Source: Sesamum alatum
Lineage: Eukaryota; Streptophyta; Magnoliopsida; Lamiales; Pedaliaceae
Length of the DNA: 64,000 nt
Direction of reading: 5' to 3'
NCBI GenBank assembly: GCA_034509735.1
Contig: JACGWO010000006.1
Location: forward strand, 10,989,001 to 11,053,000
This document shows positions 1-11,372 of this stretch, one piece after another. The notes beneath the pieces were generated by a model that was not told the origin of the DNA, did no database searches, and saw only the letters and a list, made by a program, of their open reading frames with translations. The position numbers and the translations under genes were made by a program. Positions within the stretch are counted from its first letter, which is position 1. Each line of letters opens with the position of its first letter.

Positions 1-79
1 AATGGTTTATTACGCTTTCATTGATTTAATATACATCTATGCCCTATGTGTTTAAATATATGTTTTTAATATTTACACA

Positions 80-235
80 TCCTACATCGAACGCCCGGTT
101 GAGCACCCAAGGGTACACCCCTTGGGATTCGCGTATTTTGAATTTGATTTAAATTTACGCAATTTCTCGCTTTTCTCGCTTCCGCTCGCGCTCCCGGGCG
201 GATACGCTTGTCCTTCAAGACCAACATTAGAAATA
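80..235 (+). repeat. Diverged LTR 3'-end fragment
   Basis: The stretch starting near 88 (ACATCGAACGCCCGG, then a GGGTACACCCCTTGGGATTCG-like block, then CGCTTCCGCT and CTCCCGGGCGGAT) matches in order the last ~160 bp of the two long LTRs near 59955-60117 and 62225-62384. It is therefore the tail of a related but older LTR, in the plus orientation. No TGGTATCAGAGC primer-binding site follows it, so it is a 3' LTR, a solo LTR or a truncated copy. The rest of that LTR lies before the window or is too diverged to see. Confidence 0.6.
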
Positions 236-1067
236 AAACATAGTTAAACACACTAAACGTATTTGTTTTCGGACGCCGAAATACAGTTAATTATATTTTC
301 TTATAAATTATGAATTAATTATTATATTAATATTGTTTAATTAGTGCATTTATTAAATATGCTTTGCACTATTGGATTTACTATTTAACTGAAAAATTTA
401 TTGTATTTGAGTATTTATACAAATTAGCGATCGGCTAAATATTTAATTGGACTGGGGACATTATAACCAATAAATCAGAATTTATTTAATCTATTAGATT
501 TAGCCGTTATTATAATGGATTACTCAAACTAATCGGGTTTATTAACCAGATACATAATTGTATATACTATTGTTTAAATAATTGTTATAATAGTGAAAAA
601 CAGACAAAAATTAATAGGAATAGTAGAAAATTATGTTTGAGAAATATTAGGAAATTATATTTGATAAATATTGTATTTATTAAAAAGGAATGTGAGATTT
701 TTATAAAAATTTCATTTAGGGATGTTATAAAGAACAATAGTTATAAAAATGTGGGGGTTTGACAAAATAAATTCTTATGAGTTAATTGATAAATTAGATA
801 TACATCGGGAAAGCTTATAATGTTTAATTGTTTACACGACGAATGAACTGAGGTTTAAGTTTCAATATAAGTGAAATATTAAAAGATTGACCAAAGAAAA
901 CACGAATATTATTTAGTAATTTTATTCGGAATTTACGATATTTCGATATATTGATTATATGTATATTATAACTTATTATATAGCACGGGGATAACGTAGA
1001 GGATTGATCAACTCTATTTACTGATGTAATCGTTTAAGGATTTGAGGTAAGTATAGTTAATTGGATT

Positions 1068-1115
<48 letters not shown>

Positions 1116-2639
1116 CTCTTGTGTTGTAAGCGTAATTATGAATTGTTGGCTATTTGTCTGGACTACTTGTTAATCTACGAAGTTGTCATTATGTGATTAT
1201 ATGTGGTTATGGTGTATGAAACATAGATGGATAATTATGTATACTATGTTTGATTGTTAAATGAAATTGAACGTTGAGGTTATCGTTGGGGATTTGATTG
1301 TTGAATGAAGATGAATGATGAGATTATTGATGAGAATATTGTGAATTGAGATAAAAGATGGCTTACCTGACTGGGGGGCATACTGCAATGGCTTATGATA
1401 ATATGATTAATGACGAGCTGTGTGTTGTCATTAATCAGTGGAGATGATGTGACATATCATATGAGTTGTGTGCTATGTGATATGATGGATGATGGGATAT
1501 CATACGAGTTGTGTGCTGTGTGGTATCATTGATGATGAGGTATCATAAGAGCAATGTGTTGTATGGTACCGAGGAAAAAAAAAGAGATATTATGATTGAG
1601 GTGATGATAGCCAGCAAAGATCATTGAGTGATGCACTCCAGCTTGGGTAAGCAGGGCCCTAATAAAATAAATGATGATTCTAGATATATTGTACTGTGGA
1701 TTGATGTATGATTGTGGTATTGGTTATTTCATGATTTTGTGGTGATTGCATATTAAATAATATTTGTGGATTGATATAATTGTAGGAGACCTGTCTTATT
1801 GCATATGTGTATATATATAAGTCGATTAGCTATGCTTATTGAGTAGGCAGCTCAATCCTTGCCACATATTTTTTAGGACATAAGTCACAATGGCTAGTTG
1901 ATCATAAGCCGATCACCAGTATTACTAGGTAGATCAACGGTGATATCCTAAGTTGGAAACCCTAGCTACACAATTAAATAGATATGACATTTTCAGTGGA
2001 TTTGTATTTTTTTTAAGTTTTGTAATAACTAGAAACTTCACTTTTCTCTTTTCTTTATAGTGATAATGGCTAAGGTCGAGAATTAATTACAAAATTCTTA
2101 TGGCGTATGGCCTTTTGTGATGTCTTCATAATATATGGATTAAAACATGGGTTGTCTTATTAGATCAAATATGAATTCTTTATAAGATCGAATGTGATTA
2201 CGGAGGGGGTGTCACACCTATGGTCGATCTGTCACCCAACCTACTTAAACAACCTAAAAGCTTGACCCCGCCCCGTTTGGAGAGTGACCTCTTATGGCAC
2301 GGCTTAGTCAGTTACTCTCGCAGTTCAGATAAGATTCGGACCACCACTTCTCTGAAAGCATGGTTCTTGCCTCATTCCCCGTTTTGAGCTCGTCCATTAG
2401 TTGGGTGCTTCAACCCTTCTAAGCAATTAGAAGAGCGCGGAATTGGACCTCACTCAAATAGATGAATTTGGGATTGATTGTGGAACCGAGCATATCAAAT
2501 CCAGGGCGGGTAGTAAGATACGCTAGGCGGAGTAGTCGCTTTGAAGCAGGTTTTCTTCGACTGGATCAATGCATGTATGAACCCCAAGAAAATTTGGGCG
2601 TAGACTAAAGAAACCGATATTGATCTTCACTATCAATTA
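236..2639. other. Gene-free AT-rich repeat-derived stretch
   Basis: No coding signal is visible here; every ORF is short. The stretch contains a TA microsatellite near 1068-1092 and a degenerate tandem repeat at 1418-1575. At 2060-2215 there is a transition ending in a G-rich GGAGGGGGTGTCACAC segment, which resembles the ends of gypsy-type LTRs. The 2220-2640 part is less AT-rich. It is probably retrotransposon-derived, but I cannot place its boundaries. Confidence 0.4.
1418..1575 (+). repeat. Degenerate tandem repeat, about three ~50-bp units
   Basis: The motif GAGTTGTGTGCTRTGTGRTAT followed by a GATGATG-rich spacer and an ATATCAT segment recurs at roughly 50-bp intervals, with an earlier relative (GAGCTGTGTGTTGTCATTAAT) near 1415. 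Units differ by several bases. It lies in the probable retrotransposon-derived stretch and has no open frame. Confidence 0.55.
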
Positions 2640-4305
2640 GTGAAATCAAAACCTTTTCTTACTTGAACTAGATTCAAGATAAGACAAGAGAAAGTGGGAG
2701 AGTATAGAGAGGAGAGAGGGTCGAGTGGGTGAGTTGTATTGTTGGGAAATGATTCAAAATCTTCTTTTGTATATTGATTGGTTGTGTGTGTATTCATGTT
2801 TCCAAACACATGAATTACCTACACATGTGCTAATTATATGCTTATCATAGCTCACAAGTAAAGCTTGCTCATGCCATGCCAATCAATTACTCTATCAAGT
2901 TTGATTAAGCATTGACTCCACAAAACAAGAGGTGGCCAGAAAAAAGATGCTCCCATGGAGCATATTTTTTTGTCACATTCATCCCAAGGAAGAATCTTCC
3001 GCTCTTCCTTGATCAAGTTCAAGGATTATGGTTTTTGGACTTTCACTTATATGGGCCGGGCTTGATTAATTCAACCATTGAATTAATTCAAGTCCAATAA
3101 TGTACATAGGCCCTTTTAATTAATCCAATTAATAGCCTAAAAAGAGCCCAAAGACTTTATTTAATCCACTTATGTATATCTAGTCCATCTCTATTAATTA
3201 ATTATCTAATTAATTAATTGACCAAGACCAATTAAATTAATCCAATTAACTAAACTTTGAGTCATCCATCAAATGAATTATCCCATTAAATGATCCAATC
3301 ATTTATTCTTGTTTTTTTAACTAATTTCAAATTAACTCCACCGCTTCTGAGGTAATTAGTGTGTGATTCTTTAGGTTCATCCTCATTTGGACTTGTCTTT
3401 GTGTCTAACACAATTGATTAATTAAATTTAATTTACTTAATTAATTCTGATTAACCATTACTCTAAAAGCACCCGTCATCATGGATGGTCATCTAGCAAT
3501 GATCCATGGCACTAGAGGCTAGGTGATTGTTGACATGAACATTAAGGCTCTCGAGTACCATACAAGTACGATCATTCAGTCACCTGTTTCCCGGTCTAAG
3601 TTTAGGGCATGGAATTGGGCGTCAGTTCTTATCCTGGACTAGACAACTATGCTCAAAACTCTTAATATGTTTACTCCATCGACCGACACAGGAGGCCATC
3701 TCTAATTTGATCACTTGTTGTGGCCACAGACTTAGGGAGCTTAAACGTGTTCCAGAGCACATAGGAATCTGACCGGCAAATACTGACAGACGACAGATCA
3801 TCACTTGGAATTAGTCATCCTCACTACATGCTCCAACTACACTAGACAAAGTTTATAATGACTACATCACAGATACAGTCATCTATTGCCAAATCCATGA
3901 TACAACTGTCACACATATATAAGTGTCAAATTCCTGAAGTCTGAGGACTAGATCTCATACTATCGAAGCCGATGAATTCAGTCATACCGACCAAGCCTCA
4001 AAGGCTTCCATATGACGATTCCTCGCGAACTAGTTCAGTTTGTTTGATATCACATGTCAATCACCCACTAAAGTTCATACACATCCCACATCTGTCACTT
4101 ATAAAATACGACACTCATCTAATAAATGCAACACTTAATGCAAGTCGCTACTGAATATTCAATGCCCAATCTCGAGATTCTCGACTTGGAACATTTCAAA
4201 CATAACCTTCAGTAATTAATTTCATAGTTGTCATCCAATACGCAACCCAACTTCCTTGATTGTTAATTCGGTTTGTCAAACAGGGGACTCCACTACCAAA
4301 AAGTT
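2640..4305 (-). repeat. Antisense diverged copy of the long-LTR family
   Basis: Read on the minus strand, this block follows the same order as the LTRs at 57971-62384. It has a segment with AAATGTTCCAAGTC, ATCTCGAGA and GACTTGCATTAAGTGTTGCATT (compare 58205-58290). It then has the AGGCTCTCGAG / AATGTTCA / CTAGTGCCATGGATCATTGCTAGATG segment (compare 58865-58945), AACCTAAAGAATCACACAC (compare 59001-59020), an AATTAATT-rich part with GGGCTTG, and finally a pyrimidine-rich tail before TTGAATCTAGTTCAAG. Divergence is high, so this is an old, inverted relative. Ends are approximate. Confidence 0.6.
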
Positions 4306-4371
4306 GGCTCACAGTGGAGCATTGGTTCGCTTGCCTACAAAAGATTCATTTTAAATGAGATTGACACATGT

Positions 4372-7300
4372 TTAAATAAAAACAAAAAGGAATAGATGTT
4401 GCATTTGTATTTTTTTTACCCTTATAGTAGGAGGAGTACTTGCTTGAGATGATGACTCAATGAACTTACATTTGTATTTCTTGCTAACTGCACTGAAAGT
4501 AATCTTAGTTTCATACTTATAATTCATTTTTTCCTCATAAAATTTAAAACTTATTGAATTGCATGAAGTTATTCCTTTTGAGCTTGTTGCATGTGCCTTT
4601 TCTTGCTTGTACATAAAACAACATTAAAGCCAGTAAAAAGAATAAAAATGAAATAATATGTGTTAAAGGCTTACAGTTTTTTGTGGGGCTTGAGCAATTA
4701 CTAGTTGCTACATGGTAGATTGTATCCTCTTCCTTGCCTATACAGAATAGAAGACCACATCAATTGTCTGCAGCATAATATGAAAAAAAAAAAAAAAAAA
4801 AAAAAAAAAAGATAGGAGACTTACTGTCATTTTGCTGGGTTGTCCTATAGCACTTCATCTCAATAGGATGATCCACTTTCTTTTTTGGACATCCTTTTTT
4901 ATTGTGGCATATGACTCCACAATAATGGCACATTACTCTATAAGGTTGCGTCTTCAGTTTTATAAGTTGATTCTTCTGGCCTCTTTTACTTTTTTTTCTC
5001 TTTTGTTGGATGGCTTGTCAGGCTCTAATCTCATTGCCATTGCAAGCCTTCCTGCACCCATTTCGAAGTTAGGTGGAAGGGTAGGATGACTCCAATTTTT
5101 CCCATAGCTTAGGGTCATTAACAACCAATATTGCATGCTTGTACACCTCAATGAAAGTGTCCACACTATAGCAAAGATTAGCAAAGTCGTCCGGGTCTAG
5201 GGATTGACTGCATATGCCATTCATTCCATGATTACATGGAAAGCCTATCAAATCCCGATTTTGTGCATGTACATGTGTGGTTTTACAAATTGACAACATA
5301 TCTAGAACCATCATAGCATGATATTTTACGATGTCAATCATCTGACTTGATTGGTATGCAATTAGCGACCTTGTCAATGTTTTCCTCAATAATTTTTCTG
5401 ATTTTAGGAGATATTTTCTTGCCTTGCCATTTTTTTCTTTTCCTACCTCTCAAATATGACAATCTTGCCATTATCCATTCTTTTATCCATTCAAGCATTG
5501 TCATTATTGGTTTCTCTCTGGTCTCAAGTATGTTGTTGTTATCACAAATGTTGTTTAACAGCATATCACATTTTGGAAAAACATTGAAATGGGATCTACT
5601 GCAATATGAGGAGGCTTGTCATTCAACCATTCAACCACTTTGGGATCTAGTTTACCGAATTCCTCCATTCTGAATTAAATTTAGAATTGTTGTTGCCTTT
5701 GCAGCATTCCACATGCCCTTGTTTAAAGCCAAACCTCTAAACCCAGCATTTGTCATGTTACCATGGAGGTGCCTTACATAATCTATTGTCTGTCCCCTGG
5801 GAATACACTCTCAAATGCAAGAATGGGCCCTTCTGTTTATCCCTTACAAAAGTGTAGTTGTCATCCCTCACAATGTGCAAATCAACCTTTAACAATTCCA
5901 GAAACCACTGTCATGCTTCGTTTGTTTCCCAAACATCACAGCATAAGCTAAAGGGTACAAGTGACACCTATTGAAATTTTTGTTAACAAGTGACATCTAT
6001 TGTTTGGGTTAATTGAAACTGTTGTTAACAAAAACACCTCCATAGGGTCCCTTCAAATGACACCTATTCACCCCTATAATAGGTCTACATCTACATAAAA
6101 ATCCTTTCCTTAAAGCATTAAAGCACATATTGAACTTAGAAAATTTTCTATGCCTTGTACCATAATCCCCATTATTCATGACCATCATCATTGTGGACCC
6201 TGTGTTACTGCTTCTTAATTTTGTTGCATAATCCCATAAACTATAAAATTTTTCCTTGCTCTATGCTTGGTTTATTTATACATGATACCTAGTTTTCTTT
6301 ATAGTATCTTTTCTTAATCCCTTGACATTTCTTTTACTATCAATTGTAAAGGCATCCTCATTTTTGGCACTAAACCATTTGCTATTCACATTTTTCACAT
6401 GGAATGATCTAGCACATTTATGAGCTGGTTATATTCTCTGATTTGGAATGTACTCTCATCCCCAAACTTAAGTGCATGCATATTCCATTCACACATGTCA
6501 CCCAGACACTTGACATAAACCCTTATTTTATCATTCTTGATTACTTTCAAACTCTTATTTGTGCTAACAGCATGACAATGGATTGCCTCTCTCAATTCAA
6601 ATTTGTTATTGAATATTATATCAATGTCAAACTTGAGATCATATTTGTTTCCAAGGTTGAAAACAGGATGAGGCCCTTTCTCCTGAAAACAGGATGAGGC
6701 CCTTTCTCCTCCCCATCAGTACCAGCCACAAAGTGAAATCATTCTGACTCAAGCATACAATATCATCTTATGTTGTGTCATCAAAGTCAAATGATGCAAC
6801 CCCTTCCTGACCACTCTCCTCACCACCACTGCCATCTACATTGTTGCTCTGCTCTGTCTCATCATCCTCCATCTCATATCTAGATCCTCTTAGGTAGAGT
6901 CAACTAAGTGAACAATCACATCATCACCCTCCTCTTCACCAACCTCATCATCGTCCCCTTTATTCTGATGTTCAACCTACTCATCACCTTGCCCAATACC
7001 CTATGCATAACTATCCATTGTTTTAAAAACCTCATCCCATTCAGCTTCATCCAAGTCAGGATGATCCTTAGCATCCACTACTACCCCTTGCCTTTTTGGA
7101 CATTGGTTTTAGTTTGGGGTTCAACAATGGGATTTGAGGAACCAATCATAATATTCGGGGATTATACACACTCCAAATACAATGAAAACACTATATTATA
7201 GGGATTGTACCCATTAGTGAAAGTAAGAATTGCAGTTTGATACTTAAGTTGCCTAAAGTTGTTCAAATGAAGTCTGTAAAGTTTTTTAGGCTCTTGGCTA

Positions 7301-7540
7301 CCCAACTTCTCACCAAGTTCATTCAAGTACTCAATAGAAATATTAAATACATGCACAAAATCAAATTTACTTTTAGTCTCACCCACATATTCGGACTTAG
7401 GACTATGCACAATTGAACCCCTATGATACATAACAATAGTAACAAAGGGTTCATTCCCCGAAAATATAAAAATAAAAACAAAAAAAAAGAGGATGAAACA
7501 GAATCCAAGTAGACATTCATAAAGTATTCCACAAAACATA
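4372..7540 (-). pseudogene. Decayed Mutator-like (MULE) transposase
   Basis: Minus-strand pieces appear in the order of a MuDR-type transposase. Near 7200-7440 is a PB1-like N-terminal part (YHRGSIVHSPKSEYVG and KSKFDFVHVF). Around 6395-6640 is the DNA-binding region (LREAIHCHAVSTNKSLKVIKNDKIRVYVKC and the WNMHA segment, in short stretches). Near 6009-6120 is the start of the MULE catalytic domain (ALRKGFLCRCRPIIGVNRC, LKGPYGG). Around 5334-5570 is LLNNICDNNNILETREKPI plus MLEWIKEWIMARL. Near 5069-5300 is the SWIM-type zinc finger (RDLIGFPCNHGMNGI) with the following DPDDFANLCYSVDTF segment. A basic C-terminal tail follows. Reading frames change several times and stops interrupt it, so it cannot encode a full transposase. 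An A-homopolymer of about 28 lies at 4782-4810. No terminal inverted repeats were identified. Confidence 0.8.
6661..6711. repeat. 26-bp tandem duplication inside the MULE remnant
   Basis: The unit AAAACAGGATGAGGCCCTTT plus CTCCTG occurs twice head to tail, essentially identical. A 26-bp gain is not a multiple of three, so it shifts the transposase frame. Confidence 0.85.
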
Positions 7541-7689
7541 TAAGAGATAGAGGGACCACATATTAAAAATAAAAAAAATTAAAAAAAAAACTATTACATG
7601 TGTTGTCTTTCTCGATTAACTTAAAAAATTAGACAAAAGAATAAGAAAATGGACCAGATACAAAAAGGAAAGCTAGAAAACCACACAAC

Positions 7690-8738
7690 TTGGGTGGGCG
7701 TTTGGGTCGGGTACTTCGGCTACCCGAAGTTTTTGAAAAAATATATATTTTTTATAAATTTTAAATTTTAAAGCACTAAGAGTGTAAGACTAGGGGTTTA
7801 CAACTTTTACTTCTATCCTCATTCCTCAATCCCTTCTTCTTCCCCCCAACTTCCAAGTGCAACCCAACAAAAATCCCTCTTTCTAACCCTAAATTTCTAA
7901 GATGTCACAAGGCCCACAACAAGATGATGGCACAAGATTACCAAATCTAAAGGTTAGTATACTTTTCTTTTCTTTGTGTTGTTTAGTTATTGGTATATTC
8001 AAGTTTTTATGATTTTATTTCTATGATTTCATCACTTATTGTTATTATAAACTCAAGCCCTAATTTGTGTTCAAGATTGGCTTCATATGGATTCTAAGCC
8101 TATAAATGTCGAAGAAGATCTATACGAAATTGAAACAATTGAGAGAGGTATTTCTATTCGTTCTTTCTAATTTTATATTTATTTTCTACTTTGGAAATAC
8201 TTGACTTATTTAGATTTTTTTTTTTTTTGTAGAAATACTCAATTTGGGGATTGATTCAAGTGTTGCCAATATTTGATTGTCTACGACTCTACGACACCAT
8301 TGGCGATTGGGCATGCTACTATTGTCTATATTTGCTTGTTTAAGACTATTGATTTTAGATGAATGTAAACATTGAATGATGTGTTTATTATCTTCTGGTT
8401 GATTGTAAAACTTGGATTGTTATTTACTTATTTTATTTTTAGTTGTGGATTTAATTGATTGTCAAATGAATGTTATTATTTATTTATTTGTTAGTAAATT
8501 ATTCATTCTATATTTTTTATTTTGAATTTGCCTCTGAATGAATGATATTCAGAGGCAAAATTTTGCCTCTGAAACTATTTTTTTTTTTAATAAGAAAAAA
8601 TTCGGGTACCCGACTAATTTTGGGTCGGGATCGGGTAGTAAATATACCTACCCGAAAGTTCGGGTGCCCTACCCGAAAGTTCGGGAACCCGATCCGAATT
8701 ACCCGAACTCGCACTACCCAACCCGACGCCCACCCCTA
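7690..8738 (+). mobile_element. Internally deleted hAT transposon
   Basis: The left end TTGGGTGGGCGTTTGGGTCGG and the reverse complement of the right end (TAGGGGTGGGCGTCGGGTTG) form terminal inverted repeats of the common plant hAT type. The flanking 8-bp CACACAAC (7682-7689) and CACACAAT (8739-8746) are a target duplication with one mismatch. Inside, 7902-7952 reads as a first coding exon (MSQGPQQDDGTRLPNLK) followed by a GTTAGT donor. 8076-8147 reads IGFIWILSL in one frame and DWLHMDSKPINVEEDLYEIE in another; the latter matches the usual hAT transposase C-terminus and is followed by a GTATTT donor. The bulk of the transposase is missing. Subterminal CCCGAAAGTTCGGG and CGGGTACCCG repeats lie at 8600-8720. 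Confidence 0.85.
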
Positions 8739-11372
8739 CACACAATGGCACAAGAGTCCGACACTACCCAACAAAATCGAATATTTTGCAGCAACATCAA
8801 AGCATATTTTGCGCACTTAGGATCTAGGAAGTCCACGAGCACCTGGTGCCGCAAGCTCATCCTCCTTCAACCACTCCTTGCTCTAGATTCTAGACTCTTC
8901 AGAATCTTCAACAAAATCGCCATAAATGAAGTGATTTGATCGTGATGGGTATCAATTAGATTTAGGACAATTAGGGAGAAATGGGAGACCCTTTTTATCT
9001 AAGGTCTACAAACGATTCAATGAAGCCAGCACGCAACCCCTCCCCTTTGTTAGTCGTTGACTAATGGCACGTGTTCAATCATGTGCCGTTTTCATAAAAA
9101 ATTAATGATATGGGACTAAAGACTTTAAAATTTAGGGTTTGGGGATTATAACTGTCAACCACGTAAAGCTCGAGACTAAAAGTGATAATGTCTTTATCTA
9201 GTGGTCCAAAAAGTGCAATTTTGCCAAACTCTCTTGGTAAAAAGTTAGTTATAAGAATCAACTTCGATTGTTCATGCGTGTCAAAAACGAGAGCGGAAGG
9301 TACCAGACTTATTTATATATATATATATATATATTGTAAAAAGAATTATAAGGTTACCACAAAATAGAAAGTGTTGCAAAAATAAGACGATTATTTAATT
9401 ACATTGTTGAGTTGAAGCACTTCATAAGCGCTTTAGCTTTTAAATGGGTGTTATTACCTTTAAAAGTAGAAAAAAGTTGAAGTTGGTGAATTCGAAAAAT
9501 AGGTTAATATTTACAATTTTACTAATAAGTTGCAAAAGTTGATAGGAAGCTACTTATAATTTTTTATTTAAATCAACTTAATTTAAGCAGTTTAAAAATT
9601 AAAGTGTAAAACAAAAATATTTTTTTCAAATTATTTTAAAAAAATAAGCAATTAAAATAAGTGTTTGCAAACACACCCCCTCAGTCGCTACAAATCCTAA
9701 CGTATGAAATTGAATTGATATGAACGGAATAACTCAATCAGAAAAGTAGATAACGAAATCAATGTGAATCAAGTCATATTAATACAATGTAAGTCCCATT
9801 GTCCAATTACGCAAAATTAATGCAGGACAAATGATGGATAATAACATTGTACTCCCTATTTACAATGCAACATCACTTCAAAAAAACTCGTGCATTGTTC
9901 GATACGTGTCGGACAGAAAACTTATATCTGCATGTTGAACGTGTTATTTAACGTGTTCAAAAATAAAATAAAAGAGACAAAATTCAAGCACGGGAAGGAC
10001 ATGGTATGGCAAGTGCAAAGACAGAAGCAATGGCGTGTCAGACACATTTGGCACAATAATTTCTTTTTTATACATTTTATAACTTTAATATTATGAAATT
10101 TAGAAATAAAATTCAAAAATTAATTAAAGGAAAACAATATTGTCCATTTAAGTTTATTTTACCTCAGTTTCTTTTTATTTATTTATTTTTTTCAGATCAC
10201 ATTTGCTTACGTCTAACATTATAAACGAATAAATGTATTTCTCATTAATCATTATAGTTATGTCTATAATTTTATAAACTATTTACCATTTACATGCATA
10301 TAGATATGCACATGAATAAGTATACATGTATTGTTATATATTTTGTACATAAACTTAGTCATATCATATCCTAAAATCTCAATAAATTATGTGTCCTTAT
10401 CGTATCGTGTCAAGTTCCATGCATCGTATGTCCTAATAAAACTTCACATCAACTTTCATATTGTACAATAGTAGCCATTGAGTTCAAGATCATCAACAAA
10501 CAAGACGGTAAACAAAAAATAAAATTCCACGCATGGAAAAAAGAAAGAAAATCAAAGGGTAAAATGGACTTTTCACAATCAACAGAGATCGAAGAAAGCC
10601 CACATAATCTTGACGTACTAGCAAATTACTAAATTGCCCATGACCAAAAAACAACCCCCACATGCCAACAATTAATTGGAGGACGAAGTCGTATTTTTGT
10701 ATCAGTCATCATAAATGCACTCCTTTTGTATAAATACCCCATAGCATATCGGAAAGGGGGATAAATGCAATTTAACCCCTGTGATATAAGAAATGAGCAA
10801 AAAATCTCATGAAAAAAAATAATTAGTAAATTAGCTCCCTATGTTTTAAGAAATAAAGCAAATTACCCCCTATCAAGGGAAAACATAGGGGAGTAATTTG
10901 TTTCATTTTAAGATCATAGGAAGTAATTTACTAATTATTTTTTTACAGGGTTTTTTGCTCATTACTTACATCACGGAGAGTAAATTGCATTTATCCACTC
11001 GGAAAAGAGTTTAGCCATATGCAACATGAGCCAGAGGTTTCATCACAAGCGAGTCCAACACCATCTTGAGTTTGAACAACAACTTAGTGTATTCAACAAA
11101 ACTTGCTTCTTTCATAGTGAGTTTACATATTACAGACATTCTAGGATTAAGACATCAATGCAAGTACTAAGTAATACTTGCCTAGACCAATGCTAACTAA
11201 TGTAAGTACATTCAAAACATCATAGTAAGTAATAAGATCAACTACATTTCTTTATCTACAATAATGCTCATATATACTAAATTAAAAAGGTTAACCTGAT
11301 TAGAGCGGGTCACGGTATGCATTGGCTTCCTGCTTTGGTAGTTCAATCAGCTGCAGAGTAAGAACTCCGGGT
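8739..11372. other. Intergenic region downstream of EIN3-like gene
   Basis: No gene was recognised. It holds a TA microsatellite (about 9316-9335), an AT-rich stretch and the foldback element at 10758-10998 described separately. The last few hundred bases before 11373 are expected to include the EIN3-like 3' UTR (minus strand), but I see no decisive polyadenylation signal. Confidence 0.5.
10758..10998. mobile_element. Foldback MITE, Mutator-type target duplication
   Basis: The left arm GGGATAAATGCAATTTAACC reads back in the right arm as AGTAAATTGCATTTATCC, and the inner arms (GAGCAAAAAATC / GGTTTTTTGCTC, and CCTATGTTTT / AAAACATAGG) also pair. Flanks TCGGAAAGG (10749-10757) and TCGGAAAAG (10999-11007) look like a 9-bp target duplication with one mismatch. 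It has no coding capacity. Confidence 0.7.
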
